From Pseudoduganella guangdongensis (GTDB lineage Bacteria > Pseudomonadota > Gammaproteobacteria > Burkholderiales > Burkholderiaceae_D): a stretch of DNA of 64,000 nucleotides. Under the pieces are notes generated by a model, which was not told the DNA's origin, ran no database searches, and saw only the letters and a program-made list of their open reading frames with translations. The stretch is from NCBI RefSeq assembly GCF_009857475.1, contig NZ_WWCJ01000007.1, positions 235,666 through 299,665 of the forward strand. Reading direction: 5' to 3'. Shown here one piece after another: positions 47,319 through 57,997 of the stretch. The position numbers and the translations under genes were made by a program. Every line of letters starts with the position of its first letter. Position 1 is the first letter of the stretch.

Positions 47319-48653
47319 TTATCGTGTCGGAAGCCCGCCCTTGAAGTTAGCTTTGCGCAGCAGCGATTCATATTGCTGCGACATCACATAGTTTTGCACT
47401 TGAGCCATGAAGTCCATGGTCACAACTACAATAATCAACAGCGAAGTACCACCAAAATAGAACGACACTTTCCACTGCGCTTGCATAAACTCAGGCAGCA
47501 AGCACACGGCAGTGATATACACCGCGCCCGCCAGGGTCAAACGCATCAGGATCTTGTCGATGTAACGGGCTGTCTGCTCACCGGGACGAATCCCTGGCAC
47601 AAAGGCCCCGCTCTTCTTCAAGTTCTCTGCAGTCTCCTTGCTGTTGAACACCAGTGCGGTGTAGAAGAAGCAGAAGAATACGATTGCCACAGCGTACAGC
47701 AGTGCATGGATCGGCTCACCAGGAGCCATCGACGCAGCCAGATCTTTCAGGAACGCGACGACAGGGTTGCTGTTGTCGGCGCCTTTCGAAAACCAGTCCA
47801 CGATGGTAGCCGGGAACAAGATAATCGACGAAGCGAAGATCGGCGGGATTACGCCTGCCATATTCAGCTTGAGCGGCAGGTGGCTGGTCTGCCCACCGTA
47901 GATCTTGTTACCGACCTGACGTTTGGCGTAATTGACCAGGATTTTGCGCTGACCACGTTCCACGAACACCACGGCATAGGTGACAGCAGCCACCAGCAGC
48001 ACGATGAGGATCGCCGACGGTGCACCGATGGCGCCTTGCGACACCTGGGAGAACAAGCCACCCAGTGCGCTCGGAAGCCCTGCGGCAATACCGGCGAAGA
48101 TGATGATCGAGATGCCGTTACCAAGACCACGCTCGGTAATCTGCTCGCCCAACCACATCACGAACATGGTGCCGGTCAGCAAGGTCACGACCGTGACGAA
48201 GCGGAAGCCCATACCGGGGTCCAGTACCAGGCCAGGCTGGGATTCCAGCGCGACCGCGATACCGAACGCCTGGAACAGAGCCAGACCGACGGTTGCATAG
48301 CGGGTGTATTGGGTAATCTTGCGACGTCCCGCCTCACCTTCTTTTTTCAGCGCCTCCATGGTCGGCGAGACGATCGACACCAGTTGCATGATGATCGAGG
48401 CCGAGATGTATGGAGTAATGCCCAGTGCAAACACCGTGAAGCGCGAGAGTGCGCCACCCGAGAACATGTTGAACATGCCCAGGATGCCGCCTTCTTGCTG
48501 CTTGAACAGTGCTGCCAGCTGTACCGGATCTACCCCTGGAACAGGGATGTGTGCACCGATCCGGTACACCACCAGAGCGCCCAGCAAAAACCACAGCCGG
48601 TTCCAAGGGAAGCCGGCGGCGGCGGATTTAGCAAGCTGTTGGTTGTTCGCCAA
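47319..48653 (-). CDS. secY: Preprotein translocase subunit SecY
   Basis: Channel-forming subunit of the Sec translocon, 444 aa and ten membrane helices. Visible landmarks are [22 protein letters not shown] at helix 1, a plug region [22 protein letters not shown], and the loop [25 protein letters not shown], whose basic stretch contacts the ribosome and SecA. Placed after rplO as in all spc operons. Confidence 0.99.
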   Translation of the reverse strand: MANNQQLAKSAAAGFPWNRLWFLLGALVVYRIGAHIPVPGVDPVQLAALFKQQEGGILGMFNMFSGGALSRFTVFALGITPYISASIIMQLVSIVSPTMEALKKEGEAGRRKITQYTRYATVGLALFQAFGIAVALESQPGLVLDPGMGFRFVTVVTLLTGTMFVMWLGEQITERGLGNGISIIIFAGIAAGLPSALGGLFSQVSQGAIGAPSAILIVLLVAAVTYAVVFVERGQRKILVNYAKRQVGNKIYGGQTSHLPLKLNMAGVIPPIFASSIILFPATIVDWFSKGADNSNPVVAFLKDLAASMAPGEPIHALLYAVAIVFFCFFYTALVFNSKETAENLKKSGAFVPGIRPGEQTARYIDKILMRLTLAGAVYITAVCLLPEFMQAQWKVSFYFGGTSLLIIVVVTMDFMAQVQNYVMSQQYESLLRKANFKGGLPTR

Positions 48654-48679
48654 TTTTCGCTCCGATTAAGCTAGCGAGC

Positions 48680-49111
48680 TCAGGCTACCGAGCCGCCAGC
48701 TGCTTCGATGGCTGCTTTCGCGCCAGCGGTCACTTTCAGGCCTTTTACGGTCACTGCTTTAGTGATTTCGCCGGAAGCGATAACACGTACGTCGCGTGCC
48801 AGAACATTCAGCACGCCGGCCTGTTTCAGCACCAGGATGTCGACTTCGCCGACAGCCAGGCCGTTCAGGTCGGACAGACGCACTTCAGCCTTGAAAGTGG
48901 CATTCAGGGATTTGAAGCCACGCTTAGGCAGACGACGCTGCAGAGGCATTTGACCGCCTTCGAAGCCGACTTTGTGGAAGCCGCCCGAACGCGATTTCTG
49001 ACCCTTGTGGCCGCGGCCTGCGGTTTTACCCAGGCCGGAGCCGATACCGCGGCCAACGCGGCGCTTAGCGTGCTTCGCGCCTTCTGCTGGTTGAATGGTA
49101 TTCAGTTGCAT
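48680..49111 (-). CDS. rplO: 50S ribosomal protein L15
   Basis: Late-assembly large-subunit protein, 143 aa. N-terminal basic extension [20 protein letters not shown], then [24 protein letters not shown] and a globular C-terminal domain. Follows rpmD closely. Confidence 0.99.
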   Translation of the reverse strand: MQLNTIQPAEGAKHAKRRVGRGIGSGLGKTAGRGHKGQKSRSGGFHKVGFEGGQMPLQRRLPKRGFKSLNATFKAEVRLSDLNGLAVGEVDILVLKQAGVLNVLARDVRVIASGEITKAVTVKGLKVTAGAKAAIEAAGGSVA

Positions 49112-49137
49112 TGTTTTCTCCAGTTCCTAAGGGTCGC

Positions 49138-49314
49138 TTAGGAAACGACTTTAACGAGGTAGGCGACCTTGTTGATCATGCCGCGCACAGCAGGAGTGTC
49201 CTGCAGTTCGCTGACAGAGTTCACACGACGCAGGCCCAGGCCGCGCACGGTGGCGCGGTGGTCTTGACGGGTGCCGATCAGGCCCTTCACCAGTTTGACT
49301 TTGATAGTGCTCAT
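49138..49314 (-). CDS. rpmD: 50S ribosomal protein L30
   Basis: A 58-aa protein, [20 protein letters not shown], then [20 protein letters not shown] and [21 protein letters not shown] at 49312-49314, stop at 49138-49140. Short form without the C-terminal extension of eukaryotic L7. Between rpsE and rplO as expected. Confidence 0.98.
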   Translation of the reverse strand: MSTIKVKLVKGLIGTRQDHRATVRGLGLRRVNSVSELQDTPAVRGMINKVAYLVKVVS

Positions 49315-49328
49315 TGAAGTGCTCCCTA

Positions 49329-49847
49329 TTAACCCAGGATCTCTTCAACCGACTTACCGCGCTTGGCGGCGATGTCAGCTGGAGTGCTCATTTTGGCCAG
49401 GCCGTCCAGGGTGGCGCGCACCAGGTTGTACGGGTTGTTCGAGCCGGTGGATTTCGCCACGACGTCGGTCACGCCCATCACCTCGAAGATAGCGCGCATT
49501 GCGCCACCTGCGATCACGCCGGTACCTGGCTTGGCTGGCGACATCATCACTTTCGACGCGCCGTGGCGGCCGGTGACGGTGTGCTGCAGGGTGCCGTTCT
49601 TCAGAGGTACCTTGATCAGGTTGCGACGGGCTTCTTCCATTGCCTTCTGCACACCAACCGGTACTTCTTTCGACTTGCCCTTGCCCATGCCGATGCGGCC
49701 ATCGCCGTCACCAACTACGGTCAGCGCTGCGAAACCCATGATACGACCACCCTTGACCACTTTGGTCACGCGGTTGATCGCGATCATTTTTTCGCGCATG
49801 CCATCATCCGGCTTATCGGATGCCATTTTTGCTTGCATTTTTGCCAT
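49329..49847 (-). CDS. rpsE: 30S ribosomal protein S5
   Basis: Decoding-fidelity protein (172 aa) of the small subunit. The S5 fold has [20 protein letters not shown] and [19 protein letters not shown]. The N-terminus is lengthened by a Met/Lys/Ala-rich segment ([20 protein letters not shown]); two internal Met codons offer shorter alternatives. Confidence 0.98.
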   Translation of the reverse strand: MAKMQAKMASDKPDDGMREKMIAINRVTKVVKGGRIMGFAALTVVGDGDGRIGMGKGKSKEVPVGVQKAMEEARRNLIKVPLKNGTLQHTVTGRHGASKVMMSPAKPGTGVIAGGAMRAIFEVMGVTDVVAKSTGSNNPYNLVRATLDGLAKMSTPADIAAKRGKSVEEILG

Positions 49848-49858
49848 GATCGTTATCC

Positions 49859-50221
49859 TTAGAACTTCAGGCCAGCTTCACGCGCGGCTTCCGCCAGCGC
49901 CTTGACACGGCCGTGGTAACGGAAACCGGAGCGGTCGAAGGCAACTTCGGTGATGCCCGCTTTCAGTGCTTTTTCTGCGACACGCTTGCCCACCAGAGCG
50001 GCTGCGGCGGCATTGCCACCCAGACCGGTCTTGCCAGCCAGCTCGGCGCGCACTTCCGCTTCCACGGTCGAGGCCGAAACCAGTACTTTGGCTTCCGGGC
50101 TGATCAGGCTTGCGTAGATGTGCTGGTTGGTACGGTGCACCGACAGGCGGTTCACTTTCAACTGCGCGATCTTGATACGCGTTTGGCGTCCGCGGCGCAG
50201 ACGAGATTCTTTTTTGTCCAT
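49859..50221 (-). CDS. rplR: 50S ribosomal protein L18
   Basis: 5S rRNA-binding protein of the central protuberance, 120 aa, with [31 protein letters not shown] and the C-terminal [20 protein letters not shown]. Between rplF and rpsE. Confidence 0.99.
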   Translation of the reverse strand: MDKKESRLRRGRQTRIKIAQLKVNRLSVHRTNQHIYASLISPEAKVLVSASTVEAEVRAELAGKTGLGGNAAAAALVGKRVAEKALKAGITEVAFDRSGFRYHGRVKALAEAAREAGLKF

Positions 50222-50234
50222 CGTCAGCCCCTAA

Positions 50235-50768
50235 TTACTTCTTCTTGGTTTCTTTGAGCTTAACCACTTCGTCCACATAGCGGACACCCTTGCCTTTGTA
50301 TGGCTCAGGGGAGCGGTAAGCACGCACTTCGGCAGCCACCTGGCCAACCTTTTGGCGATCAACGCCAGAGATCACGATCTCGGTTGGGGTCGGGGTGGCG
50401 CACTTCACGCCGGCTGGCATGTCGTGCACGACAGGGTGCGAGAAACCCAGGGACAGGTTCAGCTTGTCGCCTTGGGCTTGGGCTTTGTAACCCACGCCAA
50501 CCAGGGACAGCTTCTTCTCGAAGCCCTTGGTCACGCCCACTACCATGTTGTTAACCAGGGCACGCAGGGTGCCGGACATGGCGTTGGATTCGCGGCTGTC
50601 GTTGACCACGTCGAAGGACAGGGTGCCAGCGTTGTTTTCAACTTTTACCAGGCCGTTCAGGCTCTGGGTCAGGGTGCCCAGTGGGCCCTTGACGGTGATC
50701 GCTTGTGCGGAGATGGCAACTTCGGCGCCAGCAGGCACAACGATCGGCATTTTAGCTACACGAGACAT
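50235..50768 (-). CDS. rplF: 50S ribosomal protein L6
   Basis: Two-domain protein near the sarcin-ricin loop, 177 aa. Repeated domains begin [20 protein letters not shown] and [15 protein letters not shown], and the C-terminal [19 protein letters not shown] is invariant in the family. 11 bp after rpsH. Confidence 0.99.
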   Translation of the reverse strand: MSRVAKMPIVVPAGAEVAISAQAITVKGPLGTLTQSLNGLVKVENNAGTLSFDVVNDSRESNAMSGTLRALVNNMVVGVTKGFEKKLSLVGVGYKAQAQGDKLNLSLGFSHPVVHDMPAGVKCATPTPTEIVISGVDRQKVGQVAAEVRAYRSPEPYKGKGVRYVDEVVKLKETKKK

Positions 50769-50779
50769 TGTGTTACTCC

Positions 50780-51175
50780 TTAAGCCACGAAGCAGATAAC
50801 TTCGCCACCAACACCGGTAGCGCGCGCTTTGCGGTCGGTCATGACGCCTTGCGGAGTCGACACGATGGCCACGCCCAGGCCGTTCATCACGGTCGGGATC
50901 TCACCTTTGCCTTTGTAGACGCGCAGACCCGGACGGGACACGCGCTCCAGGCGCTCGATGACAGGACGGCCTACATAATATTTCAAACCGATTTTCAGTT
51001 CCGACTTGCCCTCGTTGGTGGACACGGCGAAATCTTCAATGTAACCCTCGTCTTTCAGGACGTTGGCAATCGCAACTTTAACCTTCGACGATGGCATTGC
51101 CACGGAGGTCTTTTGCACGGTTTGTGCGTTGCGAATACGGGTCAGCATATCGGCGATAGGATCGCTCATACTCAT
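50780..51175 (-). CDS. rpsH: 30S ribosomal protein S8
   Basis: Binds 16S helix 21 and in E. coli represses the spc operon. It has 131 aa with [14 protein letters not shown] near the start and [18 protein letters not shown] in the C-terminal RNA-binding domain. Confidence 0.99.
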   Translation of the reverse strand: MSMSDPIADMLTRIRNAQTVQKTSVAMPSSKVKVAIANVLKDEGYIEDFAVSTNEGKSELKIGLKYYVGRPVIERLERVSRPGLRVYKGKGEIPTVMNGLGVAIVSTPQGVMTDRKARATGVGGEVICFVA

Positions 51176-51189
51176 TGCTTATTCTCCTA

Positions 51190-51495
51190 TTACCAGCTGG
51201 CTTTGGTCATACCCGGGATCTCGCCACGCATGGCGAATTCACGGAGCTTGATACGACCCAGGCCGAATTTACGGAAGGTGCCACGTGGGCGACCGGTGAC
51301 CTGGCAGCGGTTGCGCTGACGGGTTGGAGCCGAGTTACGCGGCAGTGCCTGCAGTTTCAGGCGCGCTTCGTAACGCTCTTCTTCCGACTTGGTCTGGTCA
51401 TCGATGATGGCCTTCAGAGCGGCGCGCTTGGCAGCAAACTTGGCTACCAGGTCAGCACGCTTCTGTTCACGGTTAATCAGTGCGAGTTTTGCCAT
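51190..51495 (-). CDS. rpsN: 30S ribosomal protein S14 (zinc-independent form)
   Basis: Head protein of 101 aa, [20 protein letters not shown] through [20 protein letters not shown]. It is the long form without the CxxC zinc ribbon, as in E. coli. 14 bp before rpsH. Confidence 0.98.
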   Translation of the reverse strand: MAKLALINREQKRADLVAKFAAKRAALKAIIDDQTKSEEERYEARLKLQALPRNSAPTRQRNRCQVTGRPRGTFRKFGLGRIKLREFAMRGEIPGMTKASW

Positions 51496-51501
51496 GATCG
51501 T

Positions 51502-52041
51502 TTAGTTCCTGAACGGGAATTTAAAGGCGGCGAGCAGCGCTTTGGCTTCGTCGTCGGTCTTTGCAGTCGTGGTGATCGAGATGTTCATACCACGCAGAGC
51601 GTCGATCTTGTCGTACTCGATTTCCGGGAAGATGATCTGCTCTTTCACGCCGATGTTGTAGTTGCCGCGGCCATCGAAGGATTTGCCGGACACACCACGG
51701 AAGTCACGCACGCGCGGCAGGGCCACGGTGATGAAACGATCCAGGAACTCGTACATGCGGGCGCCGCGCAGGGTCACCATGGTACCGATCGGGTAGCCTT
51801 CGCGGATCTTGAAACCTGCGATTGCCTTACGGGCCTTGGTTACGACTGGCTTCTGGCCGGCGATCTTGGTCAGGTCGCCAACAGCGTGCTCGATGATCTT
51901 CTTGTCAGCCACCGCTTCCGAGAGACCCATGTTCAGGGTGATCTTGGTCAGGCGTGGCACTTCCATCACCGACTTGTAACCGAATTTTTCGGTCAGTTCG
52001 GAGACGACTTTGTCTTTGTACAGTTGTTGCAGACGGGCCAT
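51502..52041 (-). CDS. rplE: 50S ribosomal protein L5
   Basis: 5S rRNA-binding protein that contacts P-site tRNA, 179 aa. Family stretches [36 protein letters not shown] and [17 protein letters not shown] are all present. Confidence 0.99.
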   Translation of the reverse strand: MARLQQLYKDKVVSELTEKFGYKSVMEVPRLTKITLNMGLSEAVADKKIIEHAVGDLTKIAGQKPVVTKARKAIAGFKIREGYPIGTMVTLRGARMYEFLDRFITVALPRVRDFRGVSGKSFDGRGNYNIGVKEQIIFPEIEYDKIDALRGMNISITTTAKTDDEAKALLAAFKFPFRN

Positions 52042-52047
52042 TTCTGA

Positions 52048-52362
52048 TTACCCCTTCACTACTTCGCCGGAGGACTTGAAGACGCGGACTTTTTTACCGT
52101 CCACTTCTTTGAAGCCCACGCGATCGGCCTTGCCGGTCGCAGCGTTGAACAGTGCAACGTTGGACACGTGAATAGGCATAGTCTTGTCGACGATGCCACC
52201 TTGAACACCAGTCATTGGGTTCGGCTTAACGGCTTTTTTAGCCACGTTAACGCCATCAACCACGACGTGCTCAGCGTCTACACGCTGGGTCACTACGCCG
52301 CGTTTGCCCTTGTCCTTACCAGTCAGGACGATGACTTCGTCGTTTTTGCGAATCTTATCCAT
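52048..52362 (-). CDS. rplX: 50S ribosomal protein L24
   Basis: Assembly-initiating protein of the large subunit, 104 aa, with an N-terminal KOW motif ([20 protein letters not shown]) and [15 protein letters not shown]. Between rplN and rplE. Confidence 0.99.
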   Translation of the reverse strand: MDKIRKNDEVIVLTGKDKGKRGVVTQRVDAEHVVVDGVNVAKKAVKPNPMTGVQGGIVDKTMPIHVSNVALFNAATGKADRVGFKEVDGKKVRVFKSSGEVVKG

Positions 52363-52373
52363 TGTCTGACTCC

Positions 52374-52742
52374 TTACAGGACTTCCGGTGCCAGGGACAC
52401 GATCTTCATGAACTTCTCAGTGCGCAGTTCACGCGTCACTGGGCCAAAGATACGGGTACCGATTGGTTCCAGTTTGTTGTTCAGCAGGACGGCAGCATTG
52501 CCATCGAACTTGACCAGGGAACCATCCTGGCGGCGAACACCCTTAGCGGTGCGCACTACCACGGCGTTATAAATTTCACCTTTTTTGACACGACCACGTG
52601 GCTGGGCCACCTTTACGGTGACTTTGATCACGTCGCCAATGCCAGCATAACGGCGCTTGGAACCGCCCAACACCTTGATGCACATCACTTCCTTGGCACC
52701 GGTGTTGTCGGCTACTTCGAGCCGGCTCTCAGTTTGAATCAT
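52374..52742 (-). CDS. rplN: 50S ribosomal protein L14
   Basis: Intersubunit-bridge protein, 122 aa: [40 protein letters not shown] and [17 protein letters not shown]. First gene of the spc group here, separated from rpsQ by a 248-bp gap with a promoter candidate. Confidence 0.99.
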   Translation of the reverse strand: MIQTESRLEVADNTGAKEVMCIKVLGGSKRRYAGIGDVIKVTVKVAQPRGRVKKGEIYNAVVVRTAKGVRRQDGSLVKFDGNAAVLLNNKLEPIGTRIFGPVTRELRTEKFMKIVSLAPEVL

Positions 52743-52911
52743 AGTTGTCTCTTTCCCAACTTAAGCCGAATGCCCCACACGGAGCTCGGTCAGTCTTGGT
52801 CCCGCCAGGCCGCAAAATGCGGACTGATTGGGTGCTTGATCTTCATACAAGTACTGACCGCGACTGCGCCCGCGGAGGACGTATAGCGGCGATACATGAA
52901 CGAAGCCCGCA

Positions 52912-52940
52912 AGTATTACATAAAACCTGCGGGCCTGCAA
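52912..52940 (-). promoter_or_regulatory. Candidate spc promoter in the rpsQ-rplN gap
   Basis: Minus strand: TTGCAG (52935-52940), 17-bp spacer, AATACT (52912-52917) preceded by a TG one base upstream (extended -10). It overlaps an imperfect hairpin GCCCGCAGG/CTTGCGGGC. The gap 52743-52990 has no gene; an imperfect GC-rich hairpin near 52962-52984 follows rpsQ. Consistent with a separate spc transcription unit, as in E. coli. Confidence 0.4.
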
Positions 52941-52990
52941 GAACTAATTAAATTGTGGCCGGGAACTCGCGTCCCCGGCGGCCAACTTAC

Positions 52991-53257
52991 TTAGACGATT
53001 TGTGCAGCTTGCACTACTCGGGTCACCGTCCACGCCTTGGTCTTGGAGATCGGGCGACCTTCCTGGATTTCCACCGTATCACCGGCTTTAACCTGGTTGG
53101 TCTCGTCGTGCGCGTGGTACTTTGCGCTACGCACGATGATCTTGCCATACAGAGGGTGCTTGACGTGACGTTCGATCAGAACGGTAACGGTCTTGTCCAT
53201 CTTGTCGGACACGACTTTACCGATCAGAGTACGCTTCAGCTTAACTTGTTCGGTCAT
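52991..53257 (-). CDS. rpsQ: 30S ribosomal protein S17
   Basis: Early-assembly protein of 88 aa, OB-fold, with [39 protein letters not shown] and [20 protein letters not shown]. It overlaps the rpmC end by 4 bases. Last gene of the S10 group. Confidence 0.99.
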   Translation of the reverse strand: MTEQVKLKRTLIGKVVSDKMDKTVTVLIERHVKHPLYGKIIVRSAKYHAHDETNQVKAGDTVEIQEGRPISKTKAWTVTRVVQAAQIV

Positions 53258-53445
53258 TTCGCTTCCTTCGAGTTCATTACCGTTTTCACGCGGGCGATGT
53301 CGCGGCGGACCTTCTTCAGCTGCGAGCTGTTGCCCAGCTGCTGGGTAGCAGCTTGCATACGCAGGCCGAACTGAGCCTTCAGCAGGTCGTTCAGTTCTTT
53401 CTGCAGTGCAGCCTGGTCTTTGCCACGGAGTTCAGATGCTTTCAT
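53254..53445 (-). CDS. rpmC: 50S ribosomal protein L29
   Basis: Two-helix protein of 63 aa near the exit tunnel, [20 protein letters not shown], then [17 protein letters not shown] and the basic [17 protein letters not shown]. Overlaps rpsQ (ATGA). Confidence 0.98.
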   Translation of the reverse strand: MKASELRGKDQAALQKELNDLLKAQFGLRMQAATQQLGNSSQLKKVRRDIARVKTVMNSKEAK

Positions 53446-53457
53446 ATTTCACTCCAA

Positions 53458-53877
53458 TTATTGGCCAACCTGGCGCACCACGAAGGTGGTTGCCAGAGGC
53501 AGTTTAGCAGCGGCCAGACGGAACGCTTCACGTGCCAGTTCTTCAGCGACGCCATCCATTTCGTACAGGACTTTGCCTGGACGGATTTCGGCAACGTAGT
53601 ACTCCGGATTGCCCTTACCGTTACCCATACGGACTTCGGCAGGCTTGTTGGAGATCGGCTTGTCTGGGAAAACACGGATCCAGATACGGCCACCACGCTT
53701 GATGTGACGGGTCATTGCACGACGAGCGGACTCGATCTGGCGTGCAGTGATACGGCCACGAGCCACGGCCTTCAGGCCGAACTCACCGAACGACACGTTA
53801 GTGCCGGTGGAGTGCGAAATGCCGGTGTTACGGCCTTTCTGCTCTTTACGATATTTCCTGCGGCTAGGTTGCAGCAT
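53458..53877 (-). CDS. rplP: 50S ribosomal protein L16
   Basis: A-site and central-protuberance protein, 139 aa: [37 protein letters not shown] and [20 protein letters not shown]. Immediately after rpsC. Confidence 0.99.
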   Translation of the reverse strand: MLQPSRRKYRKEQKGRNTGISHSTGTNVSFGEFGLKAVARGRITARQIESARRAMTRHIKRGGRIWIRVFPDKPISNKPAEVRMGNGKGNPEYYVAEIRPGKVLYEMDGVAEELAREAFRLAAAKLPLATTFVVRQVGQ

Positions 53878-53879
53878 GC

Positions 53880-54671
53880 TTATTCTCCTGCTTTGTCAGC
53901 TGCGGCCGGCTTGGCAGCGCGGCGACCGGCTGGGGCTTTGGCGCCTGGAGCTGGACGGCGGCCTGCTGGCTTACCGTCGTCGCGGCGCGGGCCACGTGGC
54001 TTTTTCTCTTCCGCTGGGGTGTCGATGACTGGTGCTTCGCCGGTAGCGGAGCGGTCACCCTTGTACACCCACACCTTGACACCGATGATGCCGTAGGTGG
54101 TCGAGGCTTCGGAAGTACCGTAGTCGATGTCGGCCTTCAGGGTATGCAGAGGCACGCGGCCTTCACGATACCATTCAGTACGCGCGATCTCGATGCCGTT
54201 CAGACGGCCGGAGGACATGATCTTGATGCCCTGGGCGCCCAGGCGCATTGCGTTCTGCATGGCGCGCTTCATGGCGCGGCGGAACATAATACGCTTTTCC
54301 AGCTGCTGCGAGATCGAGTCAGCGATCAGCTGAGCGTCGATTTCCGGCTTGCGGATTTCTTCGATATTCACGTGCACCGGCACGCCCATGATCTTGGTCA
54401 GCGCCGACTTCAGAACTTCGATGTCTTCGCCTTTCTTACCGATCACGACGCCAGGACGCGAGCTGTACACGGTGAAGCGTGCGTTCTTGGCTGGACGCTC
54501 GATCACGATGCGGCCAACGGAAGCGTTTTTCAGCTTCTTCTTCAGGAAAGCACGTGCCTTCAGGTCTTCGTTCAGCATGGAAGCGAAGTTACCGTTGGTT
54601 GCGTACCAGCGAGATGCCCAGTTACGGGTGACCGCCAGACGGAAACCGGTTGGATGAATTTTCTGACCCAT
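53880..54671 (-). CDS. rpsC: 30S ribosomal protein S3 with extended C-terminus
   Basis: mRNA-entry protein, 263 aa against 233 in E. coli. The start [20 protein letters not shown], the KH domain ([20 protein letters not shown]) and the C-terminal IKVWVYKGD are conserved. From about residue 212 it carries an extra tail rich in Pro, Lys, Arg and Ala ([18 protein letters not shown] onward) that is probably disordered. Such tails are common in related betaproteobacteria. Confidence 0.98.
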   Translation of the reverse strand: MGQKIHPTGFRLAVTRNWASRWYATNGNFASMLNEDLKARAFLKKKLKNASVGRIVIERPAKNARFTVYSSRPGVVIGKKGEDIEVLKSALTKIMGVPVHVNIEEIRKPEIDAQLIADSISQQLEKRIMFRRAMKRAMQNAMRLGAQGIKIMSSGRLNGIEIARTEWYREGRVPLHTLKADIDYGTSEASTTYGIIGVKVWVYKGDRSATGEAPVIDTPAEEKKPRGPRRDDGKPAGRRPAPGAKAPAGRRAAKPAAADKAGE

Positions 54672-54680
54672 CGCAGCTCC

Positions 54681-55010
54681 TTAGTTACCGACAGTCACGT
54701 AAATGTGACAGGATTGTTTCGAGATACGGTCGCCACGACCTTTAGCGCGTGCAGTGAAGCGCTTCAGGATTGGGCCCTTTTCGACGTAAATGGTCTTTAC
54801 GATCAGTTCGTCGATGTCAGCACCGTCGTTGTGCTCGGCGTTCGCAATAGCGGACTCCAGCACTTTCTTGACGATGAACGCGCCTTTCTTAGGGCTGAAC
54901 TGCAGGATGTTCAGCGCAGCGTCAACCTTCTTGCCGCGAATCAGGTCAGCGATCAGGCGACCCTTTTGATCCGACAGGCGCACGCCTTTGAGGATAGCTT
55001 TGGTTTCCAT
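54681..55010 (-). CDS. rplV: 50S ribosomal protein L22
   Basis: Exit-tunnel protein of 109 aa, with [40 protein letters not shown] and the tunnel hairpin [19 protein letters not shown]. The ATG overlaps the rpsS stop as TAATG. Confidence 0.99.
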   Translation of the reverse strand: METKAILKGVRLSDQKGRLIADLIRGKKVDAALNILQFSPKKGAFIVKKVLESAIANAEHNDGADIDELIVKTIYVEKGPILKRFTARAKGRGDRISKQSCHIYVTVGN

Positions 55011-55285
55011 TATTTCTTAGCCTTTTTGTCAGCAGCGTGGCCCTTGAAGGTACGGGTCAGCGCGAATTCGCCGAGCTTGTGACCAACCATGTTCTCGGAA
55101 ACGTACACAGGCACGTGGACCTTACCGTTGTGCACGGCGATGGTCAGACCGATGAAGTCAGGCATGATCGTCGAGCGACGGGACCAGGTTTTGATTGGCT
55201 TTTTGTCTTTGGTCGCTTGAGCGGCTTCGACTTTTTTCACCAGGTGGGCGTCGCAGAACGGCCCTTTTTTCAATGAACGAGTCAT
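55010..55285 (-). CDS. rpsS: 30S ribosomal protein S19
   Basis: Head protein paired with S13, 91 aa: [40 protein letters not shown] and [18 protein letters not shown]. Between rplB and rplV. Confidence 0.99.
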   Translation of the reverse strand: MTRSLKKGPFCDAHLVKKVEAAQATKDKKPIKTWSRRSTIMPDFIGLTIAVHNGKVHVPVYVSENMVGHKLGEFALTRTFKGHAADKKAKK

Positions 55286-55294
55286 GGTTTATCC

Positions 55295-56122
55295 TTATTT
55301 CTTGCCGCGGCGAGAGACGATCATCGAAGAAGTACGCTTGTTGGAGCGAGTCTTCTTACCCTTGGTCTGCTGGCCCCATGGGGACACTGGATGACGACCA
55401 GCTGCGGTACGGCCTTCACCACCACCGTGCGGGTGGTCGATCGGGTTCATTACCACACCGCGAACGGTTGGGCGAACACCGCGCCAGCGCATGGCACCGG
55501 CTTTACCGATCTTGCGCAGGCTGTGTTCAGCATTACCGACTTCGCCGATGGTGGCGCGGCACTCGATGTGCACGCGGCGCACTTCGCCGGAGCGCAGGCG
55601 AACCTGGGCGTAGGTACCTTCACGGGCCATCAGGACCACAACAGCACCAGCGGTACGGGCCATCTGGGCACCTTTACCTGGCAGCATTTCCACGCAGTGG
55701 ATGTTGGTGCCGACTGGGATGTTACGGATAGGCAGGCAGTTACCGGCCTTGATCGGCGCTTCCGAACCGTTCAGCAGGGTGTCGCCAACGCTCACGCCTT
55801 TAGGGGCGATGATGTACTTGCGCTCGCCGTCGGCGTAGCACAGCAGGGCGATGTGGGCGGTACGGTTTGGATCGTATTCGATACGTTCCACTTTCGCAGG
55901 GATGCCATCCTTGTTGCGCTTGAAGTCCACAATACGGTAGTGCTGCTTGTGGCCACCGCCGATGTGGCGGGTGGTGATGTGACCGTTGTTGTTACGGCCA
56001 GCAGTCTTCGACTTCTTTTCCAGCAGGGCGGCGAACGGACGACCTTTGTACAGGTCGCTGTTCACAACCTTCACCATGCCGCGACGGCCTGGGGAGGTTG
56101 GCTTCATCTTAACGAGTGCCAT
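55295..56122 (-). CDS. rplB: 50S ribosomal protein L2
   Basis: Peptidyl-transferase-region protein, 275 aa. Contains [20 protein letters not shown], the conserved [17 protein letters not shown] with the catalytic-site histidine, and a basic tail [17 protein letters not shown]. The start overlaps the rplW stop (TAATG). Confidence 0.99.
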   Translation of the reverse strand: MALVKMKPTSPGRRGMVKVVNSDLYKGRPFAALLEKKSKTAGRNNNGHITTRHIGGGHKQHYRIVDFKRNKDGIPAKVERIEYDPNRTAHIALLCYADGERKYIIAPKGVSVGDTLLNGSEAPIKAGNCLPIRNIPVGTNIHCVEMLPGKGAQMARTAGAVVVLMAREGTYAQVRLRSGEVRRVHIECRATIGEVGNAEHSLRKIGKAGAMRWRGVRPTVRGVVMNPIDHPHGGGEGRTAAGRHPVSPWGQQTKGKKTRSNKRTSSMIVSRRGKK

Positions 56123-56439
56123 TATTTAGCCTCCTCGGTGAAATTGATTTCCTGGCCTGGCTTCAGGCACACGAAAGCACGCTTGGTGTGGTTGCGGCGA
56201 CCGATGAAACGGCCCGAACGCTTAACCTTACCTTCGCGGTTCACGGTCTGCACCGATTCCACTTCAACCTTGAACAGCAGTTCAACGGCGGCCTTGATTT
56301 CTGGCTTGGTCGCATCCTTGGTAACCAGGAACACGATCTGCTCGTTCTTTTCCGCAACCATGGTGGCTTTTTCGGAAATGACCGGAGCCAGCAGCACCTT
56401 CATCAGGCGCTCTTCGCTGTGTTTGATAACTGCGCTCAT
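56122..56439 (-). CDS. rplW: 50S ribosomal protein L23
   Basis: Exit-site protein that docks trigger factor and SRP, 105 aa: [40 protein letters not shown] and [20 protein letters not shown]. Overlaps rplD by 4 bases. An internal Met (LMKV, codon 13) is an alternative start. Confidence 0.98.
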   Translation of the reverse strand: MSAVIKHSEERLMKVLLAPVISEKATMVAEKNEQIVFLVTKDATKPEIKAAVELLFKVEVESVQTVNREGKVKRSGRFIGRRNHTKRAFVCLKPGQEINFTEEAK

Positions 56440-57056
56440 GCCAGCATCTCCTCAATCTGTGCCAGGGCTGCCTTGGTGACCAGGACCTTCTTGTAGAAGA
56501 CCAGGGACATTGGGTCAGCGTGACGCGGCTCGACAACCAGCACGTTCGGCAGGTTGCGGGAAGCCAGTTCCAGGTTTTCCTGGATGGTGTCGGTAACGAT
56601 CAGGACCGAGTCCAGACCCATGCCGGTCAGCTTTTGCGACAGCAGTTTGGTCTTTGGAGCGTCGATCGACAGATCTTCGATCACAACCAGACGCTCTTCG
56701 CGGGCCAGCTGAGACAGGATCGAGCAGATACCTGCGCGATACATCTTCTTATTGACCTTGTGCGAGAAGTTCTCGTCAGGGGTGTTCGGGAAGGTGCGCC
56801 CACCACCACGCCACAGCGGGGAGGAGGACATACCAGCACGAGCGCGGCCGGTGCCTTTTTGGCGCCATGGCTTCTTGGTCGTGTGGTGGACTTCTTCACG
56901 GTCTTTTTGCTTGCGGTTACCGCTACGTGCGTTAGCAGCGTAAGCAACGACGACTTGGTGGATCAGTGCTTCGTTGTAGTCACGACCGAAGACGGTGTCA
57001 GCGGCGGCTACGTTCGACGCGACTTGACCTTGCGCGTTCAAGAGCTTCAGTTCCAT
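56436..57056 (-). CDS. rplD: 50S ribosomal protein L4
   Basis: Tunnel-constriction protein of 206 aa, also the autogenous regulator of the S10 operon in E. coli. It has [20 protein letters not shown], the extended loop [20 protein letters not shown] and [20 protein letters not shown]. Begins 3 bp after rplC. Confidence 0.99.
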   Translation of the reverse strand: MELKLLNAQGQVASNVAAADTVFGRDYNEALIHQVVVAYAANARSGNRKQKDREEVHHTTKKPWRQKGTGRARAGMSSSPLWRGGGRTFPNTPDENFSHKVNKKMYRAGICSILSQLAREERLVVIEDLSIDAPKTKLLSQKLTGMGLDSVLIVTDTIQENLELASRNLPNVLVVEPRHADPMSLVFYKKVLVTKAALAQIEEMLA

Positions 57057-57059
57057 CGA

Positions 57060-57716
57060 TTAAGCTCCCTTCTTTGCTTTAACTTTAACAGCTGGCGATA
57101 CAACAACCTGGCCGTTTTTCGCGCCTGGTACTGCACCTTTTACCAGCAGCAGCTGGCGGTCAGCGTCGATACGAGCGATTTCCAGATTCTGGGTGGTGAC
57201 GGTGACGTCGCCCATGTGACCGGTCATGCGCTTACCTGGGAACACACGGCCTGGATCCTGCGCCATACCGATCGAGCCTGGTACATTGTGCGAACGGGAG
57301 TTACCGTGGGTTTGACGACCCGATGCGAAGTTGTGACGCTTGATGGTACCGGCGTAGCCTTTACCAATCGACACACCTTGCACGTCGATCTTTTGACCGA
57401 CTTCGAACAGGGAAGCGGCGATAACTTCACCGGCTTTCAGTTCGTTTGCTTTGGCTGCGTCAACGCGGAATTCCTTGATAAAGGAACCAGCTTCAACACC
57501 TGCTTTAGCGTAGTGACCGGCAGCAGCTTTAGTCACGCGGGATGCGCGACGCTGACCGAAGACAACCTGAACAGCGGAATAACCATCCACTTCAGGAGTT
57601 TTGATTTGCGCAACACGGTTGTTCGATACGTCCAACACGGTGACCGGGATCGAATCCCCGTCATCGGTGAAGATGCGCATCATACCAACCTTGCGACCGA
57701 GGAGGCCAAGGCTCAT
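57060..57716 (-). CDS. rplC: 50S ribosomal protein L3
   Basis: Early-assembly protein of 218 aa: [40 protein letters not shown] and [20 protein letters not shown]. First gene of the cluster here; the usual leading gene rpsJ is absent from this position. A 118-bp stretch upstream carries a promoter candidate. Confidence 0.99.
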   Translation of the reverse strand: MSLGLLGRKVGMMRIFTDDGDSIPVTVLDVSNNRVAQIKTPEVDGYSAVQVVFGQRRASRVTKAAAGHYAKAGVEAGSFIKEFRVDAAKANELKAGEVIAASLFEVGQKIDVQGVSIGKGYAGTIKRHNFASGRQTHGNSRSHNVPGSIGMAQDPGRVFPGKRMTGHMGDVTVTTQNLEIARIDADRQLLLVKGAVPGAKNGQVVVSPAVKVKAKKGA

Positions 57717-57812
57717 TTTTTCTCCATTCCCACCTACGATTGGGCGGGGCTTTGTTTAACTACAAAAAAAGATACGGGCCATAAAAAAGACGAACCCATA
57801 CCGAAGCCGGCT

Positions 57813-57841
57813 AGTGTACCCACAATTGACCCTTGACGCAA
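57813..57841 (-). promoter_or_regulatory. Candidate promoter of the rplC-led ribosomal operon
   Basis: Minus strand: TTGCGT (57836-57841), 17-bp spacer, TACACT (57813-57818). Transcription would start near 57806, giving a leader of about 90 nt before the rplC ATG. It supports rplC as the first gene of its own transcript. Confidence 0.5.
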
Positions 57842-57997
57842 CAGGTTTATACGAGGTATGTCGAATGTTGTCAGGTGCCGCACGCGACTCAGTGCGCGGA
57901 AGGCCTTTTCACCCATTTGTGCGGGCCCTTACGGGGCAAAAAGCGCGTATTGCGTGGCGTTTTCAACAATATTGCAGCGGCGTACAATGGTCGCATC

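Noticed and set aside
57826..57853. Plus-strand promoter-like pair TTGACC-N16-TATACG before the DUF2784 gene
   Set aside because: It is about 145 bp upstream of the start codon, overlaps the better placed minus-strand rplC promoter, and a closer TACAAT box fits the gene better.
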